Shown piece by piece: positions 34,005 through 44,412 of a stretch of DNA of 64,000 bases (positions are counted from its first letter, which is position 1; every line of letters starts with the position of its first letter). The notes beneath the pieces are model-generated. The model was given only the letters and a program-made list of their open reading frames with translations. It did not search any database and was not told the origin of the DNA. Source of the stretch: Myripristis murdjan. Its lineage: Eukaryota > Chordata > Actinopteri > Holocentriformes > Holocentridae. The position numbers and the translations under genes are program-made. The stretch covers positions 6,586,821 through 6,650,820 of the forward strand of contig NC_043983.1 in the NCBI RefSeq assembly GCF_902150065.1, in the 5' to 3' direction.

Positions 34005-34018
34005 CATCTATCTATCTA
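33764..34018 (+). mobile_element. 3' end of an L2-type LINE with TCTA tail
   Basis: The sequence CACCAGAATTTCCCTGG then GGATCAATAAAGTATAATC followed by about fifteen TCTA units is the 3' terminus of a fish non-LTR retrotransposon. It is nearly identical to the tail of the longer copy at 39335-40355. Only the last 250 bases are present, so this is a 5'-truncated insertion. Confidence 0.8.
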
Positions 34019-34370
34019 CAGTGTCACAGCAGACATGCGTTTGTGCCTGCACTTTTTATTTTTATTTATTTTTTTTAATATATAAAATGAGTGGTACGTC
34101 CCAGAAACCGGCCTGTAAAGGGTTAATTAACTCATTTCATTGTTTGAATTTAACAGCCATGTTTGGAGAGAAGTTAAATAACATAAAAAAAAGGACACAA
34201 TGAGTCCTTAACAGGGTGAAAGCTATATTTAGTTTCAATCTAAGACTACAAAAAAAGTAAAAATGCATAAAAACTGATATCTCCCATGAATATTGTCTGA
34301 CCTTAGACAGTTGTAATGATAAAAAAAAAAAAAAAAAAAAATCTCACTCTACCAAGAGAATATTTCATTT

Positions 34371-34658
34371 TTGGGCTGGCTAGAGTACTCTGTAGAGGCA
34401 GATGCTGCTTTCTGCTACCCGTGCAGGACGTTTCGTGGACTCGGACCGACACCAGCCTCTGACACAACCTTCACCATCACGCAGCACGCAGCTGAAACGG
34501 GCAAAGGGCTTGACAAACACGCAGCGTCGAAGGAACGCTTGGCCTGTGCAGCAATGTGGAAGAGCAAGGAGAGACGCATCGAAAGCACAAAAGAAATCAG
34601 CACTTTAGTCAGTGCAGATCAGCTACAGCGTAATCATCAGGCTAAACGTACCTATTAA
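34371..34658 (+). mobile_element. hAT transposase fragment (TTF-type zinc finger)
   Basis: The frame begins WLEYSVEADAAFCYPCRTF and continues through a Thr/His-rich stretch, as in ZMYM1-like and THAP0-like hAT transposases. The fragment ends at AKRTY-stop. The next family block (see 36648) is separated by about 2 kb of other repeats. Confidence 0.75.
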
Positions 34659-34939
34659 GCCCATGTACCATATAAGTCCACTTGTGATTTCTGAGTCAAA
34701 TAAAAAAAAACTACATCACCATTTTTGCTGGTTCATGGTTCTTCCAATGAAGCTGCTTGTTACATAAATTCTACTTTTTATTGTAAGCCGATCAGATTTG
34801 TTGATCTTGAGTTATCAAAGCACATGTGTGACATGTGCCTGCTGCTCCCAGAAGAAGTTGCAAAAAAACTTCAGTGATTTTGATGCCCTAAGAAAACAGT
34901 ATTTTTTCCATATTTCTACTCCTGCTTTTGGTAAGTACT

Positions 34940-35060
34940 CATTTGTTATCAAAATGTAATAATAATAATAATAATACATTTTATTTATAAGCGCCTTTCA
35001 CAAACACTCAAGGACACTTTACAAAAGATGAAACAAGCAATAAAAACACAAGTAAAAGAC
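34940..35060 (+). repeat. Short dispersed repeat
   Basis: An ATA-rich triplet run leads into TTTATTTATAAGCGCCTTTC and ACTTTACAAAAG, a motif common at the 3' end of fish SINE/LINE copies. Both ends are unclear. Confidence 0.45.
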
Positions 35061-35832
35061 TAACTAAAGACTAAAGACTCTTACTAAATGTAAGAGATTA
35101 GTGCTTTAAATAAAACATGTTAGAATTTGACTAGAATTAGAAATATTTTTTCTTTTGAGGTCAAAACATGCATTTTAGCATGCTAGCAAACAGCCCACAT
35201 GCTGCATCAGTACAGTCGCTGCATAGCATTGTTCACTGCAATGACATAAAGCATGATAAGCATGTATAGTTTACATTTTTGTATGCAGAATATATTAATA
35301 TACTGTTAAATAGATAATGCATGTGTATATTTATCTTTATTTATTTTTTAATAAACATTTTTACCAAGTGGGCTTAAAAGGGACACTAGCAAAAAAAATC
35401 ACACCGTTTAGGGTGGATGTCAATGAGTAGCCTATAGCTAATGACTTAAGTGCATGATCAATTGATACGTTTCATGTTATGTTAGTGCAGCATATATAGA
35501 TTCATGTCATGTAGTTGTTTTTTAATGTCGTGTGTGTAGAATAAAATATTCTGAGTTTTAACCCGAAATTCACTGATGTTCCCTTTAAGCCCACCTGCTC
35601 CCATTAAGCCCACTTGACTGTGTTTCAGTGGAGATTTTCTCCCTTTTGACTTCTGAACCATTTTCCTGCCTAACTTTGACCTCACCTAATCAATCAGCTT
35701 CATAATTCAGAAAATTAAATACCCAAATTTAAATATCAGTGATATTGCATAGGTCAATTCATTCTGGATAGGCCTACATTCTGTCCTACCATTAGCATAA
35801 TTTTCAACCCTTTACTTTTCAGATGAGATGAG

Positions 35833-35985
35833 ATGAATCTCTCCGTTCTGGCAAGAACTTATGGAGTCAACAGGAAGTCGTTGAGGCAGAGAGTGAAGGG
35901 GCAGCTGAGCACTGATGCACAACAGGGACATGAGGTCTACCTGGGTCCAGGAGCAGAGCAGGAGATTTCAGAGTGCCTTCAGGTA
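35833..35985 (+). mobile_element. Second pogo-like fragment (psq HTH)
   Basis: The frame reads MNLSVLARTYGVNRKSLRQR then GPGAEQEISECLQ and meets a GTAGGGTT donor. This is the N-terminal helix-turn-helix and start of the next domain in pogo/Tigger-type transposases. Copies of an AAGCCCAC word (34657, 35368 reverse, 35586 and 35606) surround it and may be subterminal repeats of the same element. Confidence 0.65.
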
Positions 35986-36647
35986 GGGTTATAGTGACTG
36001 GAAGGCTAATAACAAGACAACATCAAACAGTGAGCTCATGGATTCTCACGGTGGATTTAACTGTTTCTTTTTAACCTGTCTTTATGTTTTAAAAATCAAT
36101 CAAAGTTATTTGTTTCACTGTAAAGACTGAAACTGACTCATTTATTATCCTTAAAATATTAGTGTTGAACCAGGAAACTGTTTTTCTTTCAGTCATTAGG
36201 TCTTCAGAAATCAGGATAAAAACATCTGCACTTTGAACCAGCTGGCTGGACCAGAAATTTTGGCCAATTCTAAATGCCAACAGTACAATGCAGGGTAGCG
36301 ATACAGACAAAATGACAACACATATTGAAAGATGAAGTATTGAAGAGTAATTTCCATTCTAATTTTGATTTTGTTCATGAATAGTGTTTATATAGTGTGG
36401 CATTTACAGGCCAGAGGAAAGGAGTGGAGACAAAATGAAAATAGCTATTGAGAGCTAAGAGATTACATATTTTAATAGAACAGGTTTGGATTGTTAAGAT
36501 CTATATATATATATATATATATACATATAAATGAATTATTGACACTTCAAATGAGACATTAGACTATCATTTTGACTAAAATGTTCTCACTTAAATTGGG
36601 GCAGTATATATTAAAAACCTATTTGTCCTCTATGGTTGATGTGTTGG

Positions 36648-36799
36648 AGTAGCTTGCTGTGAAGCAGCTGCCCTTTAGAGGCGATGAGGACACGTTCAGT
36701 GACATGAACGAGGATGGACTGGGCTTCTTTCTGTCTTTATTTGAGTACACTCTCAGGAAAGAGCCCGATCTGACAAAGATAGCCAAGACCATCCCGGGT
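36648..36799 (+). mobile_element. hAT transposase fragment (second block)
   Basis: The frame AVKQLPFRGDEDTFSDMNED and then GFFLSLFEYTLRKEPDL and IAKTIPG is the block that follows the zinc finger in ZMYM1-type hAT transposases. It ends at a possible GTAATGCC donor. It probably belongs to the same original element as 34371-34658, split by later insertions. Confidence 0.7.
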
Positions 36800-36912
36800 A
36801 ATGCCAGATATACTTCCTAGTTTTCTAGTTTCTAGTTTTATGTCTGCTAGCTAGCTAGTAACTACAGACACCACAAAGCTACACTATGTCTAACGTTAGC
36901 TACACACAGACA

Positions 36913-36927
36913 GAGAGACAGACAGAC

Positions 36928-36959
<32 letters not shown>

Positions 36960-36960
36960 T
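36913..36960 (+). repeat. (GACA)n(GATA)n microsatellite
   Basis: Tandem GACA then GATA units. A short AT repeat also occurs at 36502-36525. Confidence 0.9.
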
Positions 36961-37144
36961 AATGTCAAAACACAGAGGTAGGTGTGGTGAGAACTTAGAA
37001 AAACAATGAGAAATGAGATAACCCTATAAATCTGGCTGAAAAAATGGTTTAAAAATTTTTCATCAATATGGGCATTGTAGAGATCTTTAGTGGGAGTTTT
37101 TTGTTTTTTTTTAATTTCCCCCCTGTATTTGATTAACTTCAGAT

Positions 37145-37867
37145 CAGTAGTGGTTTTAGGCACGGGCGAAGCGGGCAGCCGCCCGGGGCGGCATATATTC
37201 ATGTCACGTGGGGGGCGGCATGAGAGCAAAAAAAAAAAAAAAATTATCCTCACTGCAAAGCAGTTTTCTATTACCGTATTCATCTGAATATAAGACAATA
37301 TTTTTTCCATTGAAAATGCCCTGAAAAAAACGCCCTCGTCTAATATTGGGGTCTAAGCAAACACACATGTATTGTGCTTGCATATGTAAACCAGTAGGTA
37401 GGCTCGCCTGATGCCGCAATTACCGGCGAATGGCCGCATTGCGCAGTCAATAATCAACCATGTTGTCTGTGTCATTGTCCGTTGTGCTGCTGCAGCCGCG
37501 TATGAACAAAAGTTGATTTATAATGAGAGGATGGCAGTATGTGTGCGCCGCTCACCTGTCAGATCCGGCAGACCTGACCGGGTGGGCGCAGCACCTGTAA
37601 GCATCAAGCCGGTGCCGCGGCCGGCCCGCCTGATGCTGACCGGTGGCTTTTTTTATGCAAACAAGATTTTGTCCGTATAAAAAGTATTTTTCCAAAAAAA
37701 GTATTTGTGCAGGTGTTGGCGCCCCTGCTCTGGGAGGGGCGCGTCTAGCCGCCAGAGGGGCACCGGTAGCGGCCGTTATCGCTTGGAAGTTTGTGCGCGG
37801 GGCTAGAACGGTAGGGCGCAAGGCAGTAATTTCGCCCAGGGCGGCAACATGGGCAGAACCGCCACTG
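37145..37867. mobile_element. Non-autonomous hAT element, 723 bp
   Basis: Ends CAGTAGTGGTTTTAGGC and, reversed, CAGTGGCGGTTCTGCC form an imperfect inverted repeat starting with CAG, and the element is bounded by a perfect 8-bp duplication CTTCAGAT (37137-37144 and 37868-37875). The interior is GC-rich on both sides of an AT-rich section. No transposase frame is recognised. Confidence 0.85.
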
Positions 37868-38123
37868 CTTCAGATCATATATTTTTCATTACAAAACAAC
37901 CTGTAAAGTGTGGATTCACTGGTGTTTCACAGTACGATTTGTCATACACTAGTTGTACAGTTTTTGGTTTCTCCCTCCGAGCGCTGATGATGACCACTTC
38001 TTGACACATTTTCCAATATCCTTATAGCCCACAGATTGCATCTTATAATTCACACCAGCACAAGCTAATTTCAGGGCCACTGATAACACTTGACTGGTTC
38101 CAGCTCCTGTACAAAACGCAGAC

Positions 38124-38206
38124 TGTCAGAAGTGGGATTCGAACCCACGCCTCCAGGGGAGACTGTGACCTGAACGCAGCGCCTTAGACCGCTCGGCCAT
38201 CCTGAC
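38124..38206 (-). tRNA. tRNA-Leu (anticodon CAG)
   Basis: The 83-base minus-strand sequence begins GTCAGGATGGCCGAGCGGTC and contains anticodon loop TTCAGGT, a long variable arm, and the T arm GTGGGTTCGAATCCCAC. The acceptor stem pairs fully (one G-T), followed by discriminator A. A TTTT terminator lies at the complement of 38113-38116, eight bases downstream. The anticodon stem has one C-A mismatch where the common vertebrate gene has C-G, so efficiency may be reduced. No intron. Confidence 0.88.
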
Positions 38207-38261
38207 TTCTTTCAACCATGCACAATACGTCCCATTGGGAAATACACTCGATCAAAGCACA

Positions 38262-38700
38262 AAGCTCTTGGGACCCTGTGGTTTTTCTACACCGTCTTCT
38301 TCGTCGTCTTCTTCTTCTTTCTTTGTTTTCTTTACGCACTACTTTTTCAAGGGTTCACTCGCTTGCCCTGCATGACCTTTTTTTTTTTTTTTTTCAAATT
38401 TTGCAGGACGTTTGGAGCCTATTCCAGTTTCCAAATGCACACACAGCAAATCTTTGGCTATCTGCAGTTGTTAAAAGCACAACGTGCTTGAAACCCTGTT
38501 GTTTTCAACATTTTCTTTTTCGTCATCTTCCTCTTCTTTCTTTGTACTCTTCATACTTTGCTTTTTTCAGGGTTGTGCCGCTTCCACTACGTGACTTTTT
38601 CCCCAAAACCTTGCAGGCTGATAGAAGCCTATTCCAGTTTCTGGATGCACGCAGCAATTTCTGACTATATGCAACTGGTAAAAGTGCTCGTCAAACAAAG
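38262..38700 (+). repeat. Imperfect tandem duplication, about 220-bp units
   Basis: Two adjacent units share the order: AAAGCACAA, CCCTGT, a CTTCTTCTTT-rich tract, a CAGGGTT word, then CCTATTCCAGTTTC and TGCAGTTGTTAAAAGC or its near match. Divergence is substantial, so it is old. The units start directly downstream (in plus coordinates) of the tRNA-Leu gene. No coding sense. Confidence 0.7.
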
Positions 38701-39334
38701 GTCACAGGCCGCTGTTCCGATTTCCACGACACTTAAACTGAGTCGTCTGATTTTGACGACACTCACCTTGAGGCATCACTAAGCCACTGAGGCGTTATTA
38801 GAGGACCTGCAAAGTGTAAAATGAACAGGACGCCATGTGCCCACAAACATGATAACTGCATGGCTGGACGATGTAACAACCTGTACCACTGCCACCAAAC
38901 TTGGTGCGCTAGCTTGTCTTGCCACTGGAAGGACCCGTGCAACATGTGGCGCTACTCAGCCCAGCTGGGAGCGCTTCACTGCGGTCAAATTCCTCGGTAC
39001 TTGGAGTGCTTAACCGCTGCTTGCAGCTCCATTCACACACAGTATCTACTGTGTCACAGCAGAGACATGTGTTTGTGCCTGAAAGTTTGGCTCTGAGGGC
39101 TACATGACTAAATCCAATCAGCACCAAATAAACCCCAAGGCCCACCCAGGAGTTTTTCGGGGCCGCTCAGAGTCTCTTCCCCGTGGCAGGGCCTTTTTTT
39201 AGCCCCTGTAAAAGTTCAGGAACTCTATCCTTCGAGGCAGCTCCGGTGGTGGAGACACGTGTCAACAGCCCCGGCCCCGTAAAATTACCCTGAAGTTCCG
39301 GTGGTGGAAACAGGCCTTATATCTACTGTTTTTG

Positions 39335-40355
39335 TATATACTGCAAGTACCTGGGCATCAAAATAAACAACAGACTGGACTGGAAATCCAACACCGACGC
39401 TGTCTACAAGAAGGGGATGAGCAGACTCTACTTCCTGAGGAAGCTGAGATCCTTCAACGTGTGCAGCAAGATGTTGGAGATGTTCTATCAGTCTGTTGTG
39501 GCCAGCGTACTCGTCTTCGCTGTGATCTGTTGGGGGAGCAGCATCGGAGCCAGTGACACCAACAGACTCAACAAACTGATCAGGAGGGCTTGCTCCGTGA
39601 TTGGCTGCAAAGTGGACACTGTGGAGGCTGTGGTGGAGAGGAGGACACTGAATAAACTGTTATCAATCATGGATAACCCTGATCACCCTCTCCACCACAC
39701 ACTGGACAGACAGCGGAGCTCCTTCTCCAACAGAGTGTTACAGCTCCGCTGTCGAAGGGACAGATACAGGAAATCATTCCTGCCACAAGCCATCACACTG
39801 TACAACAAATCACATCTGTCAGACAGAGACTTGCATCTGTCTGCTGTATAGTTCTGTTTTTAACACTCCACTACCCAGCACCTTAACTGTTTATTTATTA
39901 TTTATTATCTATATATTACATCCTAGGTTAATATACATTCACACTGTTTTTCAGACTGGAGGGGAAGTGATGATTCCTTAAGAGGCCGAATCAAGTCGGT
40001 TAGTTCCTGAATCCCAGTACCGGGCGTTGGGTTCTGCCACTTGGTTCTTGGTTTCGTGGTTTCATGCTAACTCTCCTTATCGATACAGTCATGTATATAC
40101 TTCTATTCCATCTGTATATTTCATATTCATTACCATCTGTATATTTCACATCTCATATCTCTTTTTCTTTGGTTAGCCCTTATTGTAGGCTATATTTTTA
40201 GTTTTTAGCCTTTATAGTCTTTATTGTATATATTTAGCTTGTATTCTATTTTTTTTTTTTTTTTTACTTTATTATATGTTTCTATTGTTGCTGCTGGAAC
40301 ACCAGAATTTCCCTGGTTGGGATCAATAAAGTATAATCTATCTATCTATCTACTG
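39335..40355 (+). mobile_element. L2-type LINE, 3' part of ORF2 plus 3' UTR
   Basis: The frame from 39345 to 39851 reads YLGIKINNRLDWKSNTDAVY, then GMSRLYFLRKLRSFNVCSKM and RRTLNKLLSIMDNP, ending with a stop after LHLSAV. This is the conserved C-terminal part of reverse-transcriptase-bearing ORF2 in fish L2/CR1-group LINEs. The 3' UTR ends GATCAATAAAGTATAATC plus TCTA repeats. The 5' part, including the RT catalytic core, is absent, which is normal 5' truncation. The C-terminal frame itself is unbroken, suggesting fairly recent insertion. Confidence 0.85.
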
Positions 40356-40558
40356 CAGGGGTGTCAAACTGGTGCCATGGAGGGCCGAGAGGCTGCAGGT
40401 TTTCATTCCAACTGAAAACTCCACCAGGTGATTTCACTGATTGGTTCCTCCTCTCTGCTTGAAGGTGAGGTAATCAGTGAAATCACCTGGTGGAGTTTTC
40501 GGTTGGAATGAAAACCTGCAGCCTCTCGGCCCTCCATGGCACCAGTTTGACACCCCTG
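40356..40558. mobile_element. Fully palindromic hAT MITE
   Basis: Two arms of about 87 bases are reverse complements with about one mismatch, beginning CAGGGGTGTCAAACTGGTGC. A perfect 8-bp duplication ATCTACTG flanks it (40348-40355 and 40559-40566). The target was the TCTA tail of the adjacent LINE. Transcripts would fold into a near-perfect hairpin. Confidence 0.93.
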
Positions 40559-40633
40559 ATCTACTGTGTCACAGCAGACATGCGTTTGTGCCTGAAAGTT
40601 TGGCCCTGAGGCCTACATAAACTTTTTCATCAA

Positions 40634-40704
40634 GCATTGGTGGTTCAGTGGTAGAATTCTTGCCTGCCACGCGGGAGGCCCGGGTTCGATTCCCGGCCAA
40701 TGCA
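40634..40704 (+). tRNA. tRNA-Gly (anticodon GCC)
   Basis: The 71-base sequence starts GCATTGGTGGTTCAGTGGTA, has anticodon loop CTGCCAC, T arm CCGGGTTCGATTCCCGG, a perfectly paired acceptor stem (GCATTGG with CCAATGC) and discriminator A. A and B box promoters are intact. No run of four T occurs in the next 30 bases, so termination would be non-canonical. It is otherwise indistinguishable from a functional gene. Confidence 0.9.
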
Positions 40705-41089
40705 TCAACCTTCTCAACCTCCATGCTAAACTGAGAGGGCGCAAACAACTACAGAGGCTACACAACACTTTCAACACAATGTCCTCATCATTCAGCAGAT
40801 TTCACGTACTGCTATGCAAAACTGAGAGCCCACTGCACCGTCTTCTCCCCGTGTGACACAGCTGGAGTAACTTCACGTATTGAAGAAGGTGCAGAAGTTT
40901 TACAGAACTCATTTTTGCAAGTCATCCCAAATGGTGCACGTGTGTGGCCCTCTGCACACTGCACACTTTCATTGCCTCTGCACAGAATGAATGTCAAAAC
41001 ACTCACACAGACCTGTGCTGCAACAGCACACTAACATCTAGGCCCAAGCACTTTAAGAAAAGTCACAGTAGACCCTCAAAGCCAGTCAT

Positions 41090-41515
41090 ATACAGTTCTA
41101 TCAGAAAGTATTCACACCCCTTCACGGTTTCCACATGTTGTTAGGTTACAGACTTATTCTAAAACTGATTTGAGTATTTCTTTTAAAAAATCTACACGAA
41201 ATAGCCCATAATGACAAAGTGAAAACATGTTTTCAGACATTTTTGTAAATTTATTAAAAATGTAAACATTTAAACATAATAGGTACATAAGTATTCACAC
41301 CCTTTGCTATGATGCTCAAAATTGAGCTCAGGTGCATCCAGTTTCCACTGATCATCCTTGAGATGCTTCTACAACTTGATTTGAGTCCTCCTGTGGTAAA
41401 TTCAGTTGATTGAACATGATTTGGAATGGCACACACCTGTCTATATAAGGTCTGACAGCTGACAGTGTACATCAGAGCAGAAACCAAGCAATGAGGTCAA
41501 AGGAATTGGATGTAG
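41090..41515 (+). mobile_element. Tc1-like element, 5' end
   Basis: The end CAGTTCTATCAGAAAGTATT and following CACACCCCTTCAC, ATAATGACAAAGTGAAAACA and TCTATATAAGGTC blocks match the long 5' terminal and UTR region of fish Tc1 elements. At 41491 the transposase start MRSKELDVALRD is legible. It is then truncated; sequence from about 41560 to 41605 resembles the 3' part of a Tc1 element, so this may be an internally deleted copy. Confidence 0.8.
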
Positions 41516-41611
41516 CCCTCCGAGACCAATTTCCTTCAAAAACGGTGTGCAACAGTACCTAAAGGCAAAGGGTGGACACACCAAATATTGATTTGCTGAC
41601 TTTAGGTCTGT

Positions 41612-42256
41612 TGAAGAGAACCAATTCATTGAGATGACCTGTGACACGACTTTGAGGCTGAGGTTTACAACTCAGACACTGGATGAATTCTGACTTAGGG
41701 TGGAAAGGGAGTATGCTGCCATCGGCCAGAGAGCTGTGGGTATTCTTCTCCCCGTTGCAACATCTTATCTCTGCGAAGTTAGCTTCTCAGCTGTTGCAGC
41801 ACTGAAAACAAAGTACAGATCCCAGCTCCATATTGAACATGATTTGAGAGTGGCAGTTTCAAACCTGCAACCCCGTTTTGAAAAACTGTGCCGTGCAAGA
41901 CAGGCCCACTGCAGCCACTAATGCAGTGATGTGTGAGACCCTTATGTTCACTAGTAGGATTCACTTGAATTCTTATGTTCACTTGGACTCTTATATTCCC
42001 ATGTTACAGTCAACTGAAAAGTGATGACACAACTGGCATTTTGGAACTGTCTTTTGAGGCAAAGATTGACATGCACTTTTATTTTCTCTAATTTTGAACT
42101 GGTGTGATTTAGGCCTGCTTTACGTTCGTTATTTCAATAAATTTTGAGTAAAAAAAAAGGCCTGGTTCACCATTCTGTTGGGGCGATACGGGCAGGTGGG
42201 GCTTGACAATGCCCTGTCCAAAGTGGGGAATGACAAAAAAGTGTGAGAACCACTGC
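41612..42256 (+). mobile_element. hAT (Charlie/ZBED5-like) C-terminal fragment and 3' end
   Basis: The frame LLPVATSYLCEVSFSAVAAL then KTKYRSQLHIEHDLRVAVSN and RFEKLCRARQAHCSH-stop (41700-41921) is the dimerisation domain of a ZBED5-like hAT transposase. Upstream IEMTCDTTLRLRF (from about 41630) belongs to it, with a TGA in place of the Trp codon before LRVEREY. The 3' end AAAGTGTGAGAACCACTG is the reverse of the usual CAGTGGTTCTCA terminus. The N-terminal two-thirds is missing. Confidence 0.8.
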
Positions 42257-42262
42257 CATAAA

Positions 42263-42430
42263 CACACTCCTAAACCTTGTGGAAAGCCTTCCTAGAAGTG
42301 TTGAAGCTGTTCGAGCTGCAGACGATAGGCCGACATCATATTAAATCCTAAGGTTTAAGATTGGGATGTCACTCACGTTCATATGTGTGTGAAGGCAGAC
42401 GAGCGAATACTTTTGGCAATATAGTGTAAA
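42263..42430 (+). mobile_element. Tc1-like element, 3' end
   Basis: GTGGAAAGCCTTCCTAGAAG through AATACTTTTGGCAATATAGT is the conserved 3' terminal segment of a fish Tc1 family. Only the tail is present, abutting the hAT fragment. Confidence 0.75.
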
Positions 42431-42537
42431 ACACAAAATACCAAAAATGTACCAAGGGATCTCAGAGGGTTAACTGGAAACATCACTTGTGTGTGTGTGA
42501 TTGATGTTGCCCTGATGTGTTCTATGTGAGTGTCTCA

Positions 42538-42643
42538 GGTGGATTTCTTTGTGTCAAAGGATATTTTGTTGAGGTCAGCCAAGACAAAGAGGAAGGCCAC
42601 CTCTGACAAAAGCCTGCAGGGAGAAGTAAAGAGGATGAAGGGA
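42538..42643 (+). other. Exon-like piece, unassigned
   Basis: After GAGTGTCTCAG the frame VDFFVSKDILLRSAKTKRKA is open and lysine-rich to about MKGN. It may belong to the neighbouring Harbinger relic or be chance. No donor is convincing. Confidence 0.2.
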
Positions 42644-42899
42644 AATGTTTTTACCCTTTCTTGGTGTTTAATCCTAAAAGGTAGCAAACACACAGTAGTG
42701 GTCTGGTGTGACTTTGGTTAAAAATCCCTCTGAAGGGACATGAACACAGACTTTGAACAAGGAATATTTGAATATTTGGGCAGATTGTGGAAATGATGTA
42801 AAGGAAGTGAGAGGAAAGTTTACACAGTATAAGATGATAAATAGATATTACCACACTCCAAAAAGACTGAAGGTCAGTGAACAAAAGTGATGAAGGACA

Positions 42900-43130
42900 A
42901 TCTATTGATCCTTATAGCTCTGTGCTTCTATGCATCAGGGATTTTCTACCGAAGTGTTGGTGAAAATATAGGAGTGGACCAATCTACTGTGCACCATGTA
43001 GGAAAACATCCAACTTGTGGGCGACGCTGACCTCTTCATCACAAACTGTGTTGTGAAGTAGCCTAGGTCTGTTCATGATGCATGCATCCTGAGGGAGAGT
43101 GCTCTGTACCCAGAGCTCCCACGTAGCCTA
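42900..43130 (+). mobile_element. PIF/Harbinger transposase remnant
   Basis: Pieces LIALCFYASGIFYRSVGENI with GVDQSTVHHV, then QLVGDADLFITNCV, and RSVHDACILRESALY follow the order of HARBI1-like transposases (HTH, first catalytic Asp, second Asp with HD). Frames shift and a stop lies between pieces, so it is dead. Confidence 0.8.
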
Positions 43131-43937
43131 AATAAAATGTTATTCATTCTTCTCATGTTTGGTTGTAGTCTTAGTATTACATAGCAAAGGGAAATTTTAG
43201 TTTATTTCCCATTATAAATTAAATAAAAACACTATTAATAATAATAAAAAAAAAAATTAAATATGAGTCAAACGTAAGCATACTGTGAGGTTTTTTAGCC
43301 TTGCTTTTTAAAATATTGGCTTGTACGATAATACTTCCAATTCAGTCGCGTGCATTGAAGCATTTAAACCAGCAGCTGTCGCAATTGAGATATACCAAAA
43401 GTCATGCCGCCTTTCGGGTACTCTCGAAATTGTAGTAAAGATGGACGTTACCTTTTTAAAAACAAAAGACTGAATTTTCTGTGATACCTTGCCACGTTAC
43501 CGACATGTGAGATTTACATTAGAGAAGACACAACAACTGATGGAAAAGGTGATGTATATAACAATTTCAAATAAAAAAAAACTAAAAAGCACAAATTAAA
43601 AGTGTTGTGAACGCTTCGTCTTCATTATAAATCTACGCTACATAATTTCCTTAAATTCTCAAGTATATCAACGGCACCTAAAAGTACCTTCGCCACATGG
43701 TGCATTTAGTGATTATTTATTGCAGCAAAAACAAACTGAACGCGTCAAGTCGACTTTACAACCTCGACTCTTGAGAAGTCCGCTCGTCGGAAGATCATTT
43801 GAAGGCAGCACTCGTCGACACGCCTTTAAGGACACCGGAAACGCAACATTGAGGAAGAACTATCGACGAATTCGGACTTCAAAGTTTTTTTCATACTTTA
43901 CCGCAAGACTACGGTCCTTGAATTTTTTTTTGGAACA
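43131..43937. promoter_or_regulatory. GNG5 upstream region
   Basis: AT-rich sequence to about 43700, then a more GC-balanced 240 bases that probably hold the promoter and 5' UTR of GNG5. No TATA box close to the start and no other gene were seen. Confidence 0.4.
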
Positions 43938-44412
<475 letters not shown>

